DNA of 64,000 nucleotides from contig NZ_QUKD01000006.1 of the NCBI RefSeq assembly GCF_003480915.1, positions 124,001 to 188,000 on the forward strand, written 5' to 3'. The notes beneath the pieces are model-generated. The model searched no databases. It had not been told where the DNA came from and saw nothing but the letters and a program-made list of their open reading frames with translations. This document shows, piece after piece, positions 36,492-46,161 of this stretch. This stretch comes from Parabacteroides sp. TM07-1AC (lineage in GTDB: Bacteria; Bacteroidota; Bacteroidia; Bacteroidales; Tannerellaceae). Numbering within the stretch: position 1 is the first letter of the stretch; every line of letters starts with the position of its first letter. Made by a program: the position numbers and the translations under genes.

Positions 36492-38046
36492 CTTTATCTC
36501 TTTTAAACGGTTTCTTGAATGGGCGACCTTCTCCGCGTTTTCTGTCTCCGAAACTCTTTCTGTTGCCAGAGCGGCGGTCGTCTTCATCCCGGTAGCGCAT
36601 CTTAACCGGACGTTTCTCGCCTGGTTTGCTGAACGATTGACGATCACCGCCGAATTGTTTGCGGGCAGGACGTCCGTCTCCGCGTTCATCACCAAAGAAT
36701 CGTTTTCCCGGTATTGCTGCGATACGTTCGTCTTCATTATCGCTATGGGCAGCAGCGAAACGACGTTCCGGACGGTCTAAACGATCCATTTTGAAGTTCG
36801 GGCGACCGGCAGGACGAGTGTCATATTTCTTTTCCGGAAATGTCGGCCTGGATTGCGGAGTTGTTGTTTCTGCAGTACCCTCTTCGTTTAGGGCTTTTTT
36901 GTAATCTTTGTTTTTACCTTCAAATATTTCGTAGCGACGGTATTCGCAGTCGAGCGAGCCGTTGATCAGCTTCATTCGTTCGCTCGGGCGTAGACCTATT
37001 TTGTCGAAACACTCGTCTTTATAGCTGAGTATCCATACGTTATAGCCAGTGAATACATGCTTGATACGTTCGCCGATCATGTTATACAGTCCCAACAGGT
37101 CGCGTGTGGAAATACGTTCTCCATAAGGCGGGTTGGTAACCATGATACCCGGTTGCGGGGCTTCCGAATATTGCTGGAAAGGCAATACTTTCAGGTCGAT
37201 GTATTTAGCAAGTCCGGCACTGCGGATATTCTTTTGGGCAATCTCGATGGCTGCCGGGTTGATATCCGATCCGTAGCATTTGAAAGTGAACTCGCGTTCA
37301 TTGCTTTCATCGTTATAGATACGGTCGAACAGCTCCTGGTCGAAGTCGATCCATTTCTCGAAAGCGAACTCTTTGCGGTGGATGCCCGGAGCGATGTTCA
37401 GGGCGATCATGGCGGCTTCTATCAGCAATGTACCGGAGCCGCACATCGGGTCGACGAAGTTCGACTCGCCTTTCCAGCCTGTCTTCAGGATCATACCGGC
37501 AGCCAGTACTTCGTTCAGCGGGGCTTCCGTCTGTTCCACACGGTAACCGCGTTTGTGGAGGCTCTCACCCGAACTGTCGATAGACAGGGTACAATCGTTA
37601 TGGGAGATATGTATATTGATGTATAAATCAGGATTATTTACACGTACGGACGGGCGTTTGTTGTGCTTCTCCATGAAGTAGTCGACAATCGCATCTTTTG
37701 TACGGTAAGCCACGAATTTGGAGTGATTGAAATCTTCCGAGTAGATCACGGAGTCGATCGCGAAGGTCTTATCCAGTGACATGTAGTTTTCCCATGCGAC
37801 CTTTTTCACTTCCTTATAAACCGTGTCGGCATCTTTTGCTTTAAAATGATAGATAGGTTTCAGGATGCGTAAGGCGGTGCGGCAGCAGAAGTTCGCTCTG
37901 TAGAGGACTTCTTTATCTCCTGTGAAGGATACCATTCGACGGCCAATCTCTATGTCGTTGGCACCTACAGCTAATAACTCACCGGCCAGTATTTCTTCTA
38001 ACCCGTACAGGGTTTTGGCCACCATTTCAAATGTCTCGTTGTTCAT
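36475..38046 (-). CDS. THUMP-domain RNA guanine-N2-methyltransferase with basic tail
   Basis: A 523-residue protein matching the THUMP-plus-methyltransferase half of RlmL/YpsC: THUMP domain at about 40-160 and a Rossmann SAM domain with DPMCGSGTLLIEAAMIA and the catalytic MVTNPPYGER. It would methylate guanine N2 in 23S rRNA. Residues about 400-523 are a disordered tail rich in Arg, Lys, Asp and Gly (such as RPARKQFGGDRQSFSKPGEK), not found in Escherichia coli RlmL and probably RNA-binding. The tail ends in an acidic KDEFED. The downstream DPP IV-like gene starts inside the last codons of the tail (17-bp overlap), so translation may be coupled. Confidence 0.88.
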   Translation of the reverse strand: MNNETFEMVAKTLYGLEEILAGELLAVGANDIEIGRRMVSFTGDKEVLYRANFCCRTALRILKPIYHFKAKDADTVYKEVKKVAWENYMSLDKTFAIDSVIYSEDFNHSKFVAYRTKDAIVDYFMEKHNKRPSVRVNNPDLYINIHISHNDCTLSIDSSGESLHKRGYRVEQTEAPLNEVLAAGMILKTGWKGESNFVDPMCGSGTLLIEAAMIALNIAPGIHRKEFAFEKWIDFDQELFDRIYNDESNEREFTFKCYGSDINPAAIEIAQKNIRSAGLAKYIDLKVLPFQQYSEAPQPGIMVTNPPYGERISTRDLLGLYNMIGERIKHVFTGYNVWILSYKDECFDKIGLRPSERMKLINGSLDCEYRRYEIFEGKNKDYKKALNEEGTAETTTPQSRPTFPEKKYDTRPAGRPNFKMDRLDRPERRFAAAHSDNEDERIAAIPGKRFFGDERGDGRPARKQFGGDRQSFSKPGEKRPVKMRYRDEDDRRSGNRKSFGDRKRGEGRPFKKPFKRDKDEFED

Positions 38047-38070
38047 TTGTGTGCGTTGTAAGAAAAGATA

Positions 38071-38970
38071 TTATTTAGTTACTTTATTTTGTGTTATGAC
38101 AGCACCGGAAGGAATATCTCCGGTGATCCATACGTTACCACAGACTGTCGCACCTTTGCCGATCCGTATCCTACCCAGCAAAGTGGCATTGGAATAGACG
38201 GTTACGTCGTCTTCCAGGATCGGGTGACGGGCTACGCCGCGGATAGCATTCCCGTTTTCGTCGGGGGGCAATTTCTCTCCGGCAAGGCTGACGCCCTGGA
38301 AGATACGTACGCGGTTCCCGATGATACTGGTTTCGCCTATTACGGTTCCTGTTCCGTGGTCGATAGAGAAATAGTGTCCGATCTCAGCTCCTGGATGGAT
38401 GTCGATACCTGTCTCGGAATGAGCCATTTCGGTGATCATACGGGGGATGAAAGGGACATGGAGCTTATAGAGCTGGTGTGCGATACGGTAGTTGCAGATG
38501 GCACGGAACCCGGGATAGCAGAATATCACTTCACTGATGTTCTGTGCGGCGGGATCGCCGTTGTAGGCGGCTTCGGCATCGGTTGCGAGCAGGCTTCGCA
38601 TCTCCGGGAGGGTTGCGATGAATGCTTCGGTAAGTGCTTCTGCGCGGGCTTGTATTTTTTCTTCCGGGCAGGAAGTACAGCTGGTATCGGCCAGGCAAAG
38701 TCCGGCATAGATTTGCCGGCAGAGTAAGGTATGCAGGGTTTCTACGTTCACTCCGGTATGGAAGCGGATCGTTTGTTTGCTGATCCGCGCATTCCCGTAG
38801 TAACCCGGAAACAGGATTGCGCGGCACAGGTCTATGATGTCCTTCAGTACTTCTCCCGAAGGTAATGCCTCTTCGTCACGGTATGCATGGAACAGTTGTT
38901 TGTATGAGCTCTCGTCCGAAAGCTTCTCTACTGTTTCATTCAGTACCTTGCTATGCTTTTGCAATCCCAT
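38071..38970 (-). CDS. cysE: Serine O-acetyltransferase
   Basis: A 299-residue serine acetyltransferase that makes O-acetylserine from serine and acetyl-CoA, the entry to cysteine synthesis. The N-terminal half is helical; from about residue 190 a left-handed beta-helix appears, with GIDIHPGAEIGHYFSIDHGTGTVIGE and VTVYSNATLLGRIRIGKGATVCGN repeats. The catalytic His lies in SIDHGTG. The length fits the long plant/EpsC-like type. A -7-like box (39001-38994, minus strand) lies just upstream. It is 24 bp upstream of the methyltransferase gene and probably co-transcribed with it. Confidence 0.92.
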   Translation of the reverse strand: MGLQKHSKVLNETVEKLSDESSYKQLFHAYRDEEALPSGEVLKDIIDLCRAILFPGYYGNARISKQTIRFHTGVNVETLHTLLCRQIYAGLCLADTSCTSCPEEKIQARAEALTEAFIATLPEMRSLLATDAEAAYNGDPAAQNISEVIFCYPGFRAICNYRIAHQLYKLHVPFIPRMITEMAHSETGIDIHPGAEIGHYFSIDHGTGTVIGETSIIGNRVRIFQGVSLAGEKLPPDENGNAIRGVARHPILEDDVTVYSNATLLGRIRIGKGATVCGNVWITGDIPSGAVITQNKVTK

Positions 38971-39029
38971 TATTTTGAAAGTCTTATTTTGGGCAAAAGT
39001 ACATTAAATATCTGATATATGCGTACTTT

Positions 39030-39467
39030 TTAATAGTTTAAAACAACTTGGAAATACTGCGTCGGCGGACGTTGGTCGACAATGAAATCTCCGAATTTAA
39101 CCGTAATCATAATACCTCCGGGGTAATATTCGTAACCATATATTTCATTATACTGGTTGCCGTCTTTATCCTGCCGTTGTTCCGTATGTTCCAAAGGAGT
39201 AAGGGCTTCTATATTGGTATCAAAGTCCAGGAACATTCTAACCTGAACTTTTCCTCCGTCATAGACATCTTTATCCAGGTTATTAATATTATATTCATAG
39301 AAGTAAAAGGGTACGCCTTCCGCATTCTCTCCTAATTCCCATTGACTGCTGTTCACTTTTATTGGATCGCTCACATGCCACCAAATGCCTTCTCCGTCTT
39401 TTCCTGCGGGGCCTTCACAAGAAGCGAACAGGAATACCATTAAAAATATTGCTAACAGATTCTTCAT
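39030..39467 (-). CDS. Small lipoprotein with collagen-like linker, unknown function
   Basis: A 145-residue lipoprotein: leader, lipobox FLFASC, and directly after the cysteine a short Gly-X-Y stretch (EGPAGKDGEG). The rest is beta-strand-rich with many Tyr and Asn residues (FYFYEYNINNLDKDVYDGGKVQVRMFLD), compatible with a small beta-sandwich. Short collagen-like linkers after the lipid anchor are seen in other Bacteroidota lipoproteins. No function can be assigned. It follows the pyridoxamine-oxidase-like gene by 13 bp on the same strand. Confidence 0.75.
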   Translation of the reverse strand: MKNLLAIFLMVFLFASCEGPAGKDGEGIWWHVSDPIKVNSSQWELGENAEGVPFYFYEYNINNLDKDVYDGGKVQVRMFLDFDTNIEALTPLEHTEQRQDKDGNQYNEIYGYEYYPGGIMITVKFGDFIVDQRPPTQYFQVVLNY

Positions 39468-39480
39468 AAATTCTATTTTG

Positions 39481-39963
39481 TTATGCTTTGTATTTATCGT
39501 GTGGAGCCCCGAACTCTTTACATGTTACTTCATCGAGGTCAACCAGCCATATTTTTACGTTCTTTACTGCCGGATCTGAATAACGGAATTCTTTGTCCGA
39601 GTATTGCTTCATAATGATATTCAACGCTTCTGTTTTCTTGTCGAAATCCTCTTCGAACCGTACTTTCCCCCAGCCTATGACACTTTTGGAGCGCATGCGG
39701 TAACTGCAGGCAACTTCGGGATGCTGGAATACCAGGTCGTGGTCGGTGCTGAAGGTGACGCACACCTTCGGATTCCGTTCCAGGATAGAGATACTTCTGC
39801 CTTCCTGCGCTGAATGTAAATAAATAACACCATTCTGATAGCCAAAGTTCATAGGAATGACGTAAGGGGTACCATCCGTATCTGCCAGTCCGACATAGCA
39901 GACATCACAGCTACGGATGATCTCCTCGATATGTTCTTTCTCTGTGTGTACCAGTGTTTTCAT
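39481..39963 (-). CDS. NimA-like pyridoxamine 5'-phosphate oxidase-fold flavoprotein
   Basis: A 160-residue FMN-binding split-barrel protein starting at MKTLVHTEKEHIEEII (39963). The GLADTDGTPYVIPMNFGY segment and VIYLHSAQEGRSISILERNPKVCVTF are characteristic of the NimA/pyridoxamine-oxidase-like family. Members reduce small molecules; Nim proteins are linked to nitroimidazole resistance, but most chromosomal homologues have other or unknown roles, so no resistance is claimed. A -7-like box (39993-39986, minus strand) precedes the gene. Confidence 0.85.
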   Translation of the reverse strand: MKTLVHTEKEHIEEIIRSCDVCYVGLADTDGTPYVIPMNFGYQNGVIYLHSAQEGRSISILERNPKVCVTFSTDHDLVFQHPEVACSYRMRSKSVIGWGKVRFEEDFDKKTEALNIIMKQYSDKEFRYSDPAVKNVKIWLVDLDEVTCKEFGAPHDKYKA

Positions 39964-40018
39964 TACTTTTTTAATTATACTTTTGCAAACATAGCTAAAA
40001 AAGTTCAATTCTACTGGC

Positions 40019-41656
40019 TTAACGGTTGACTAATTCGCTTAATTTCTTTTGAACCTCTTTCTTGTTCGTGTAGATGAATTGGTCTTTGATCTCTCCTTTT
40101 TCATCGATGATCAGATAATAAGGAACACCTTGCAGTTTGAAGCGATTCCACAAATAGCCCCATTGTTCGGCACCCAGCCGGTAATGTTCGCCTGCAATGT
40201 CGGGGATCAGCGTTTTCCATAATTCAAGTGGTGAAGTCTCGTTGGTCAGATAGACGAATGCGACGTTTGGAAAATCTTTCTTCAAAGGTTCGTACTCTTT
40301 GATCGTTTGTCGGCAGCCGCCACACCAGGTAGCCCACATATCGATTAGTTGTATTTTCCCTTTATTCTTTTCGATGATGGCATTCAACACCTGATCGGCT
40401 GCGCAATCGGGATTTTCACGTAAGATGAAGCCGGCTTTGGGTTGGGTTTTCTTTTTGGGTTTCATGCTATCGTTGGCATCGTTCAGTAAGGCGATACATA
40501 GTGGGTTGGTGAGAGACTGTTTGTAATATGCTTCATATTCAGGGGTTAACGGTTTGAAATCCATGAAGAGGAAACGGGCAAACCGGATGTCGGCGAGTTC
40601 CATGATTATCGGATGTTCCTCTCCGGTCAATAATGGGAGCTGTTTTTTTAGTTCTGCCAGGTCCTTTTCCCGTTTCTTTTGGTAAATATACTGGTATTTC
40701 ATGCTGATAGCCATTACTTCGTTTACTTTAGGGTAATTGTCAGTAGTATATTTTTTAGCGATAAAGTCTTTGATCATCTCTTTTTCTTCCTGGCTCATCG
40801 GAGCATTTGCCAGTATGTATTTATTATACTCATCTTCATCTACATATGTGTCGTAATAACCTGGGAAAGGAATAGCCGAACTGAAGTTATAGCATAACAA
40901 GGCATCCGGCTCATTCAAAGGTATCTCTTTCAAAAAGTCGAAATAATTGTCGGGTAAGCGGAAGTCTTTGTATAATCCGAATGCTTCCATACGTTGCAGA
41001 CTGTCTTTTTGCATGCGGGAATAAATAATCGCATATTTGCAGCTGCATAAATTATCGAGACACTCGAAGGCATTGGTCAATTCCATCAGCTTTTTAGCCT
41101 CCGGGCATATATCCGGAAGGCTGTTGTTTTCTGTGTTTATTTTATTCAGGTCTTGCAGGCATTTCCCTTTGTATTGGTCGGGAGTGAGGTCGCAGGTGGT
41201 TGGAACGAACATGTTTACTGCCAGGCGTTTCAGTTTGAAATTGAAACTATTGTTGATCTCTGCGTATGGTCCGGAAATATGGATAGGCATTTTTGACCTT
41301 TTTTCGTTTGCTTCGATAGAAAGGTGATATTCCTGATTATCGGGCGACATCAGCAGGTACAGATAGTCTTTTCCTATTTTAACCCTTACCTGGGTCGTGT
41401 ATTTTAGTACGACGGACTGACGGAAATGACCGGAACTGTCCGGCTGTATGAAAATAGGATCTGTCCGCATCATTATCAGGTTGGGAGCAGCGCAGCGGAT
41501 GTCCAGGTTCTGATCGGGATTGAAATTCTTTATATCCCCTGTCAGGATGGCTGTTCCCGGCTGATATTCAGCAGCGGGTAGCTGGGCTCTGACTGATTGG
41601 AGTAAACCTGCTAATACTAAAAACAGGGTACATTTCATTAATACATTTGCTTTCAT
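40019..41656 (-). CDS. TlpA-like thioredoxin-domain protein with long N-terminal domain
   Basis: A 545-residue exported protein. The ATG at 41656 (MKANVLMKCTLFLVLAGLLQS) was chosen over a GTG 9 bp upstream. The first 400 residues are a beta-then-alpha region of the kind found in Bacteroidales TlpA-like proteins (DUF4369-type leaders), with an early AILTGDIKNFNPDQNLDI. The thioredoxin fold at the C-terminus has the redox motif WATWCGGC at about residue 440 and a KLQGVPYYLIIDEKG cis-proline region. It would handle disulfides or act as a thiol peroxidase-type reductase in the periplasm. A -7-like box lies at 41690-41683 (minus strand). Confidence 0.85.
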   Translation of the reverse strand: MKANVLMKCTLFLVLAGLLQSVRAQLPAAEYQPGTAILTGDIKNFNPDQNLDIRCAAPNLIMMRTDPIFIQPDSSGHFRQSVVLKYTTQVRVKIGKDYLYLLMSPDNQEYHLSIEANEKRSKMPIHISGPYAEINNSFNFKLKRLAVNMFVPTTCDLTPDQYKGKCLQDLNKINTENNSLPDICPEAKKLMELTNAFECLDNLCSCKYAIIYSRMQKDSLQRMEAFGLYKDFRLPDNYFDFLKEIPLNEPDALLCYNFSSAIPFPGYYDTYVDEDEYNKYILANAPMSQEEKEMIKDFIAKKYTTDNYPKVNEVMAISMKYQYIYQKKREKDLAELKKQLPLLTGEEHPIIMELADIRFARFLFMDFKPLTPEYEAYYKQSLTNPLCIALLNDANDSMKPKKKTQPKAGFILRENPDCAADQVLNAIIEKNKGKIQLIDMWATWCGGCRQTIKEYEPLKKDFPNVAFVYLTNETSPLELWKTLIPDIAGEHYRLGAEQWGYLWNRFKLQGVPYYLIIDEKGEIKDQFIYTNKKEVQKKLSELVNR

Positions 41657-41797
41657 GGCATTCACTTTTTATATTGATAAAGCAAACATACGAAATGTTC
41701 GTAACACGAAATACGAATAAGTCGTAAAACTTTGTGTAATTTCGTATTTATTAGTATTTCATCTTTTTATTCCTTAATAATGTTACTTTGGGATGAA

Positions 41798-43195
41798 TTA
41801 CCAGAACAAGGCAGTCACTGTTGCCCCGATCGTGAAATAGTGCATTTTATGTTTACTTAAATGGGATTCGCCATAGATCGGCTTTTCGTCGGCGAGGCTG
41901 GTCAATAACTGGTAGGGAGCTTTCAGAAAAGTATAATCGTAATCCACGAACATACGGATCCCGAGGTTGCGATTCACGATTCCGATAGCTGAAAGGCCGG
42001 TACGCAGGATATAGTTACTGCTATTTTCGCCTTTCATGAATACTACATTGTTGAGGGTTGTGTAGGGAGCCTTTTTTTCAACGAAATCCATTTCCACTTC
42101 ATTTTTCACCAGATGGGAATAGCCTGCCTGAAACTTTGTTCCCAAAAGCAGTTTGCCGGCTACCGGTAAGGAAAAGTAAGGTCCTGCCGTGAAAGAAAAG
42201 ATACCGGTAGGGTCTGCATGGACACGTGCAATATCATATTTGGCTGAAGGGGTTGTTCCGGTGTATAACGACATGTCAAAAGCCATCGGGCTTGCCAGTG
42301 CCGTAATTTCACCTCCCACACCGAAATAGGGATTGAAGAAATAACCGCCTTTCACACTCATATTGGTTGCTCCCGGCGAACTCAACCGTATGTTCTTGCC
42401 GATCTCGATGCTCCCGTTAATGATGCTGTATCCGACGGAGAACTCAAGAAAAGACGGTCTCCCTCCTTTGGGGGCAGATTCCCGTAGCTTATTCGGGAGG
42501 TTCAGCCCCTTATCCTTGAAAATAAGGTCGGCAAGGAAATAGCCCAGTTCGGCGGACAGGACACCGATACCTGCTCCTGCCAGTACATCACTCAGCCAAT
42601 GCCGGTTGTTCAGTTGACGGCTGAAAGCGGTGGCAGTCGCGACCGTGTATCCGCCTATACTATATAAAGGACTGCGTGTCAGTCCATACTCCCGGTGCAT
42701 GATCGTAGCCGCCATGAAAGCGGTGGCCGTATGTCCCGAAGGAAATGAGTTGTTTTTCGAGCCGTCCGGTCGTTCCCGTTTGATCGTGTATTTCATGCTG
42801 TTGACAGCCGTTGCCATGATACCGGCGGCTAATATATCCGACACAAGCAGGCGAGGCCATGAGCTGCGACTTTCCACACCTCCCAGTTTCAACCCGATTA
42901 CGGCTGCCAGCGGGGCATATTGCAGGAAGTCGTCATATCTGTAATGGAAATTGGGAACATGTGTGTTACGCAGTGTCCGGAACTTATCTCCCTGGTCATA
43001 AGTGATGGCCGATATGGCGAAAAGAGGTACCGGGACGCACAGCATCCGGTATACTTTATTCTCTGATATTTTGTTGTAAGCGGTTTCAAACTCATTCTCC
43101 GAATTTATGAATATCAAACTGTCTTTCTGCAGGGCGTGAACAGCTGATGTTATAAGCATTATCAATAAGATGCTTAGTGTTTTACGTTGTAACAT
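41798..43195 (-). CDS. PAP2-family phosphatase fused to a beta-barrel-like C-terminal domain
   Basis: A 465-residue protein. Residues about 60-225 hold the PAP2 signature: KRERPDGSKNNSFPSGHTATAF and SRQLNNRHWLSDVLAG, the complete catalytic triad layout. The enzyme dephosphorylates lipid phosphates such as undecaprenyl pyrophosphate, phosphatidylglycerol phosphate or lipid A. Residues about 245-465 are a series of alternating hydrophobic strands ending in a final aromatic residue (W), as in outer-membrane barrels. The fusion suggests an outer-membrane or membrane-associated location. A short G/C-rich insert near residues 237-247 recalls the repeat in queG. Confidence 0.87.
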   Translation of the reverse strand: MLQRKTLSILLIMLITSAVHALQKDSLIFINSENEFETAYNKISENKVYRMLCVPVPLFAISAITYDQGDKFRTLRNTHVPNFHYRYDDFLQYAPLAAVIGLKLGGVESRSSWPRLLVSDILAAGIMATAVNSMKYTIKRERPDGSKNNSFPSGHTATAFMAATIMHREYGLTRSPLYSIGGYTVATATAFSRQLNNRHWLSDVLAGAGIGVLSAELGYFLADLIFKDKGLNLPNKLRESAPKGGRPSFLEFSVGYSIINGSIEIGKNIRLSSPGATNMSVKGGYFFNPYFGVGGEITALASPMAFDMSLYTGTTPSAKYDIARVHADPTGIFSFTAGPYFSLPVAGKLLLGTKFQAGYSHLVKNEVEMDFVEKKAPYTTLNNVVFMKGENSSNYILRTGLSAIGIVNRNLGIRMFVDYDYTFLKAPYQLLTSLADEKPIYGESHLSKHKMHYFTIGATVTALFW

Positions 43196-43337
43196 GCAAT
43201 CCTCTAATTATTTTACGAAGATATGAAAAAGCAGGTGCGCACAGATTACATTTTAGTTAAATTCTGTCTTGATTAAATGCCGTGTTTTACTACTCCCGAT
43301 ATGTATGGCTTGAATTGGCGAAATATTTCTTTAATCG

Positions 43338-43369
43338 TTTGCGTGATACGTGTATTTAGCATACCTTTG
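43338..43369 (+). promoter_or_regulatory. Promoter of the frdCAB operon
   Basis: TTTG (43338-43341), a 20-bp spacer and TACCTTTG (43362-43369) match the Bacteroidota consensus fully. The frdC start is 64 bp downstream. Confidence 0.8.
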
Positions 43370-43433
43370 CGTGACAATTAAGCTAGTTGAAACGAATCTT
43401 TAAAAACAATTAAATAACTTAAATTATTATCTT

Positions 43434-44159
43434 ATGTGGTTACTTAATTCTTCTATCGGGAAAAAGCTGATAATGAGTATTACAGGGCTTTTTCTTGTTT
43501 TGTTCTTATTGTTCCACTTGTCAATGAATGTGGCGGCTGCTTTCTCGGGAGAAGCCTATAACATGATTTGCTCATTGTTGGGAGCTAATTGGTATGCCGT
43601 TGCAGCAACATTGGTGTTGGCAGCAGGCGTTGTGATTCACTTTGTGTATGCAGTTCTTCTTACACTCCAGAACCGTAAGGCTCGCGGTAACGACCGTTAT
43701 GCAATCAACGCTCGTCCGAAAGGGGTAGAATGGGCATCTCAGAACATGCTGGTACTGGGTATTATTATTGTCCTGTTCCTGGTGTTGCACTTCAGCCAGT
43801 TCTGGTATAAGATGATGTTCGCTGAACTTTTGGGCAATCACACAGTAACTCTTTGCGATGGAACGACTACCGTATCTCCTCAGGACGGTGCAGCGTTTAT
43901 CAACTACTACTTCCAGGGTAATATCCTGAACACAGTTCTTTACCTGGTATGGTATGTAGCTTTGTGGTTCCACCTGACTCACGGATTCTGGAGCGCAATC
44001 CAGACAATCGGTTGGAACAACACAATCTGGATGAACCGTTGGATCTGCATTTCAAAGATCGTAGCAACTGCTATTTGCGTGATCTTTGCTATTATTACTA
44101 TCGTATTCTACCTGAATGGTGTAGGCGGTGATTATGTAGCTGTTTGTGCAGGACATTAA
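43434..44159 (+). CDS. frdC: Fumarate reductase/succinate dehydrogenase cytochrome b subunit
   Basis: A 241-residue membrane anchor with five predicted helices, matching type B (single cytochrome b) quinol-fumarate reductases. Histidines for haem b are in VLFLLFHLSMNVAA, AGVVIHFVYAV, LVLHFSQF and WFHLTHGFWSAIQ. It passes electrons between menaquinol and the iron-sulphur subunit, so that fumarate is the terminal acceptor and succinate is formed. First gene of frdCAB, 31 bp before frdA, with a strong upstream promoter. Confidence 0.95.
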   Translation: MWLLNSSIGKKLIMSITGLFLVLFLLFHLSMNVAAAFSGEAYNMICSLLGANWYAVAATLVLAAGVVIHFVYAVLLTLQNRKARGNDRYAINARPKGVEWASQNMLVLGIIIVLFLVLHFSQFWYKMMFAELLGNHTVTLCDGTTTVSPQDGAAFINYYFQGNILNTVLYLVWYVALWFHLTHGFWSAIQTIGWNNTIWMNRWICISKIVATAICVIFAIITIVFYLNGVGGDYVAVCAGH

Positions 44160-44190
44160 TTTAAGGTGTAACAATTGAAAATAAATCATT

Positions 44191-46134
44191 ATGACTCAGA
44201 TAGATTCTAAAATCCCTCAGGGCCCGTTGGCTGAGAAGTGGAAAAATTATAAAGATCATCAGAAACTGGTGAATCCCGCAAACAAACGTCGCCTGGACGT
44301 AATTGTAGTTGGTACTGGTCTGGCCGGTGCTTCTGCTGCTGCCTCTCTGGCTGAAATGGGATTCAATGTATTGAATTTCTGTATCCAGGATTCTCCCCGT
44401 CGTGCACACTCTATCGCTGCACAGGGTGGTATCAATGCTGCAAAGAATTATCAGAATGATGGTGACTCGGTTTACCGTCTGTTCTACGATACAATTAAAG
44501 GTGGTGACTACCGTGCCCGCGAAGCAAACGTTTATCGTCTGGCTGAAGTGTCAAACTCTATTATCGACCAGTGCGTGGCACAGGGTGTACCTTTCGCTCG
44601 CGAATACGGTGGTCTGCTGGATAACCGTTCATTCGGTGGTGCTCAGGTATCCCGTACGTTCTATGCCCGCGGTCAGACCGGACAGCAGTTGTTGCTGGGT
44701 GCTTACTCTGCTTTGAGCCGTATGATCGGTTTGAACAAAGTAAAGATGTACACTCGTCACGAAATGCTGGACGTTGTTAAGGTGGATGGCCGCGCTCGCG
44801 GTATCATTGCCCGTAACCTGATCACCGGTAAGATCGAACGTTTCTCTGCTCATGCCGTAGTGGTTGCAACAGGTGGTTATGTAAATACATTCTTCTTGTC
44901 TACTAACGCAATGGCTTCCAACGGTTCTGCTGCATGGCAGTGCTACAAGAAAGGTGCTTACTTCGCTAACCCTTGTATGGTGCAGATCCACCCGACTTGC
45001 GTACCGGTGAAAGGTGACTATCAGTCTAAGTTGACTTTGATGTCTGAATCTTTGCGTAACGACGGTCGTATCTGGGTTCCGAAGAAACTGGAAGATGCAA
45101 AAGCATTACAGGCCGGAACTAAGAAAGGTAAAGATATTCCTGAAGCAGACCGCGACTACTATCTGGAACGCCGTTACCCGGCATTCGGTAACCTGGTTCC
45201 GCGTGACGTGGCTTCACGTGCTGCTAAAGAACGTTGCGACGCCGGCTTCGGTGTGAACAACACAGGTTTGGCCGTATTCCTTGATTTCTCCGACGCTATC
45301 AACCGTTTGGGTAAGGATGTTGTGAAAGCTAAATATGGTAACTTGTTCGACATGTACGAAGAAATTACCAACGACGATCCATATGAAACTCCAATGATGA
45401 TTTATCCTGCATTGCACTACTCGATGGGTGGTCTGTGGGTTGACTATGAATTGATGACTTCTATTCCGGGGCTGTTCGCTATCGGTGAAGCTAACTTCTC
45501 TGACCACGGAGCTAACCGTCTGGGTGCCTCTGCGTTGATGCAGGGATTGGCCGATGGCTACTTTGTATTGCCTTATACAATCCAAAACTATCTGTCAGAT
45601 CAGATCCAGGTTCCGCGTTTCAGCACCGACCTGCCTGAGTTTGCAGAAGCTGAAAAGGGTATCAAAGACCGTATCAAGAAATTGATGAGTATAAAGGGTA
45701 AAGAGTCGGTAGATTCTATCCATAAGAAACTGGGTCATATTATGTGGGAACACGTAGGTATGGCACGTGATGCAAAAGGTTTGCAGGAAGCGATCCAGAT
45801 GTTGAAAGATCTGAAGAAAGAGTTTTGGAGTAATGTATATATCCCGGGTGAAGCCGATAACCTGAACGTAGAGTTGGATAAAGCATTGCGTTTGGCTGAC
45901 TTTATTGAGATTGGTACATTGATGGCACACGATGCGTTGGATCGTGCCGAATCTTGTGGAGGACACTTCCGTACAGAGCATCAGACCGAGGAAGGCGAAG
46001 CCCTGCGTCATGACGATAAGTTCATGTACGTATCTTGTTGGGAATACCAGGGTGAAGACAAAGACCCGGTTATGCTGAAGGAAGATTTGAACTATCAGTT
46101 CGTTGTTCCTCAAACACGTAACTACAAGAAGTAA
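44191..46134 (+). CDS. frdA: Fumarate reductase/succinate dehydrogenase flavoprotein subunit
   Basis: A 647-residue catalytic subunit. FAD-binding [17 protein letters not shown] lies near residue 41, and the covalent FAD histidine (H73) is in [13 protein letters not shown]. The substrate region includes [25 protein letters not shown] and [15 protein letters not shown]. It reduces fumarate to succinate on the cytoplasmic face. Codon use is strongly biased toward frequent codons, as expected for an abundant enzyme. Gene order C-A-B is typical of the phylum. The last genes are 27 bp apart. Confidence 0.97.
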   Translation: MTQIDSKIPQGPLAEKWKNYKDHQKLVNPANKRRLDVIVVGTGLAGASAAASLAEMGFNVLNFCIQDSPRRAHSIAAQGGINAAKNYQNDGDSVYRLFYDTIKGGDYRAREANVYRLAEVSNSIIDQCVAQGVPFAREYGGLLDNRSFGGAQVSRTFYARGQTGQQLLLGAYSALSRMIGLNKVKMYTRHEMLDVVKVDGRARGIIARNLITGKIERFSAHAVVVATGGYVNTFFLSTNAMASNGSAAWQCYKKGAYFANPCMVQIHPTCVPVKGDYQSKLTLMSESLRNDGRIWVPKKLEDAKALQAGTKKGKDIPEADRDYYLERRYPAFGNLVPRDVASRAAKERCDAGFGVNNTGLAVFLDFSDAINRLGKDVVKAKYGNLFDMYEEITNDDPYETPMMIYPALHYSMGGLWVDYELMTSIPGLFAIGEANFSDHGANRLGASALMQGLADGYFVLPYTIQNYLSDQIQVPRFSTDLPEFAEAEKGIKDRIKKLMSIKGKESVDSIHKKLGHIMWEHVGMARDAKGLQEAIQMLKDLKKEFWSNVYIPGEADNLNVELDKALRLADFIEIGTLMAHDALDRAESCGGHFRTEHQTEEGEALRHDDKFMYVSCWEYQGEDKDPVMLKEDLNYQFVVPQTRNYKK

Positions 46135-46161
46135 TAATCATCAATCACAAAAATTAGAATC

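Noticed and set aside
36492..36737. N-terminal extension of 82 codons on the DPP IV-like protein
   Set aside because: It overlaps the methyltransferase tail in another frame and lacks a leader; the internal start at 36491 gives a normal signal peptide and family length.
39481..39963. Nitroimidazole resistance gene
   Set aside because: The protein has the NimA-like fold, but family membership alone does not show resistance and no insertion-sequence promoter lies upstream.
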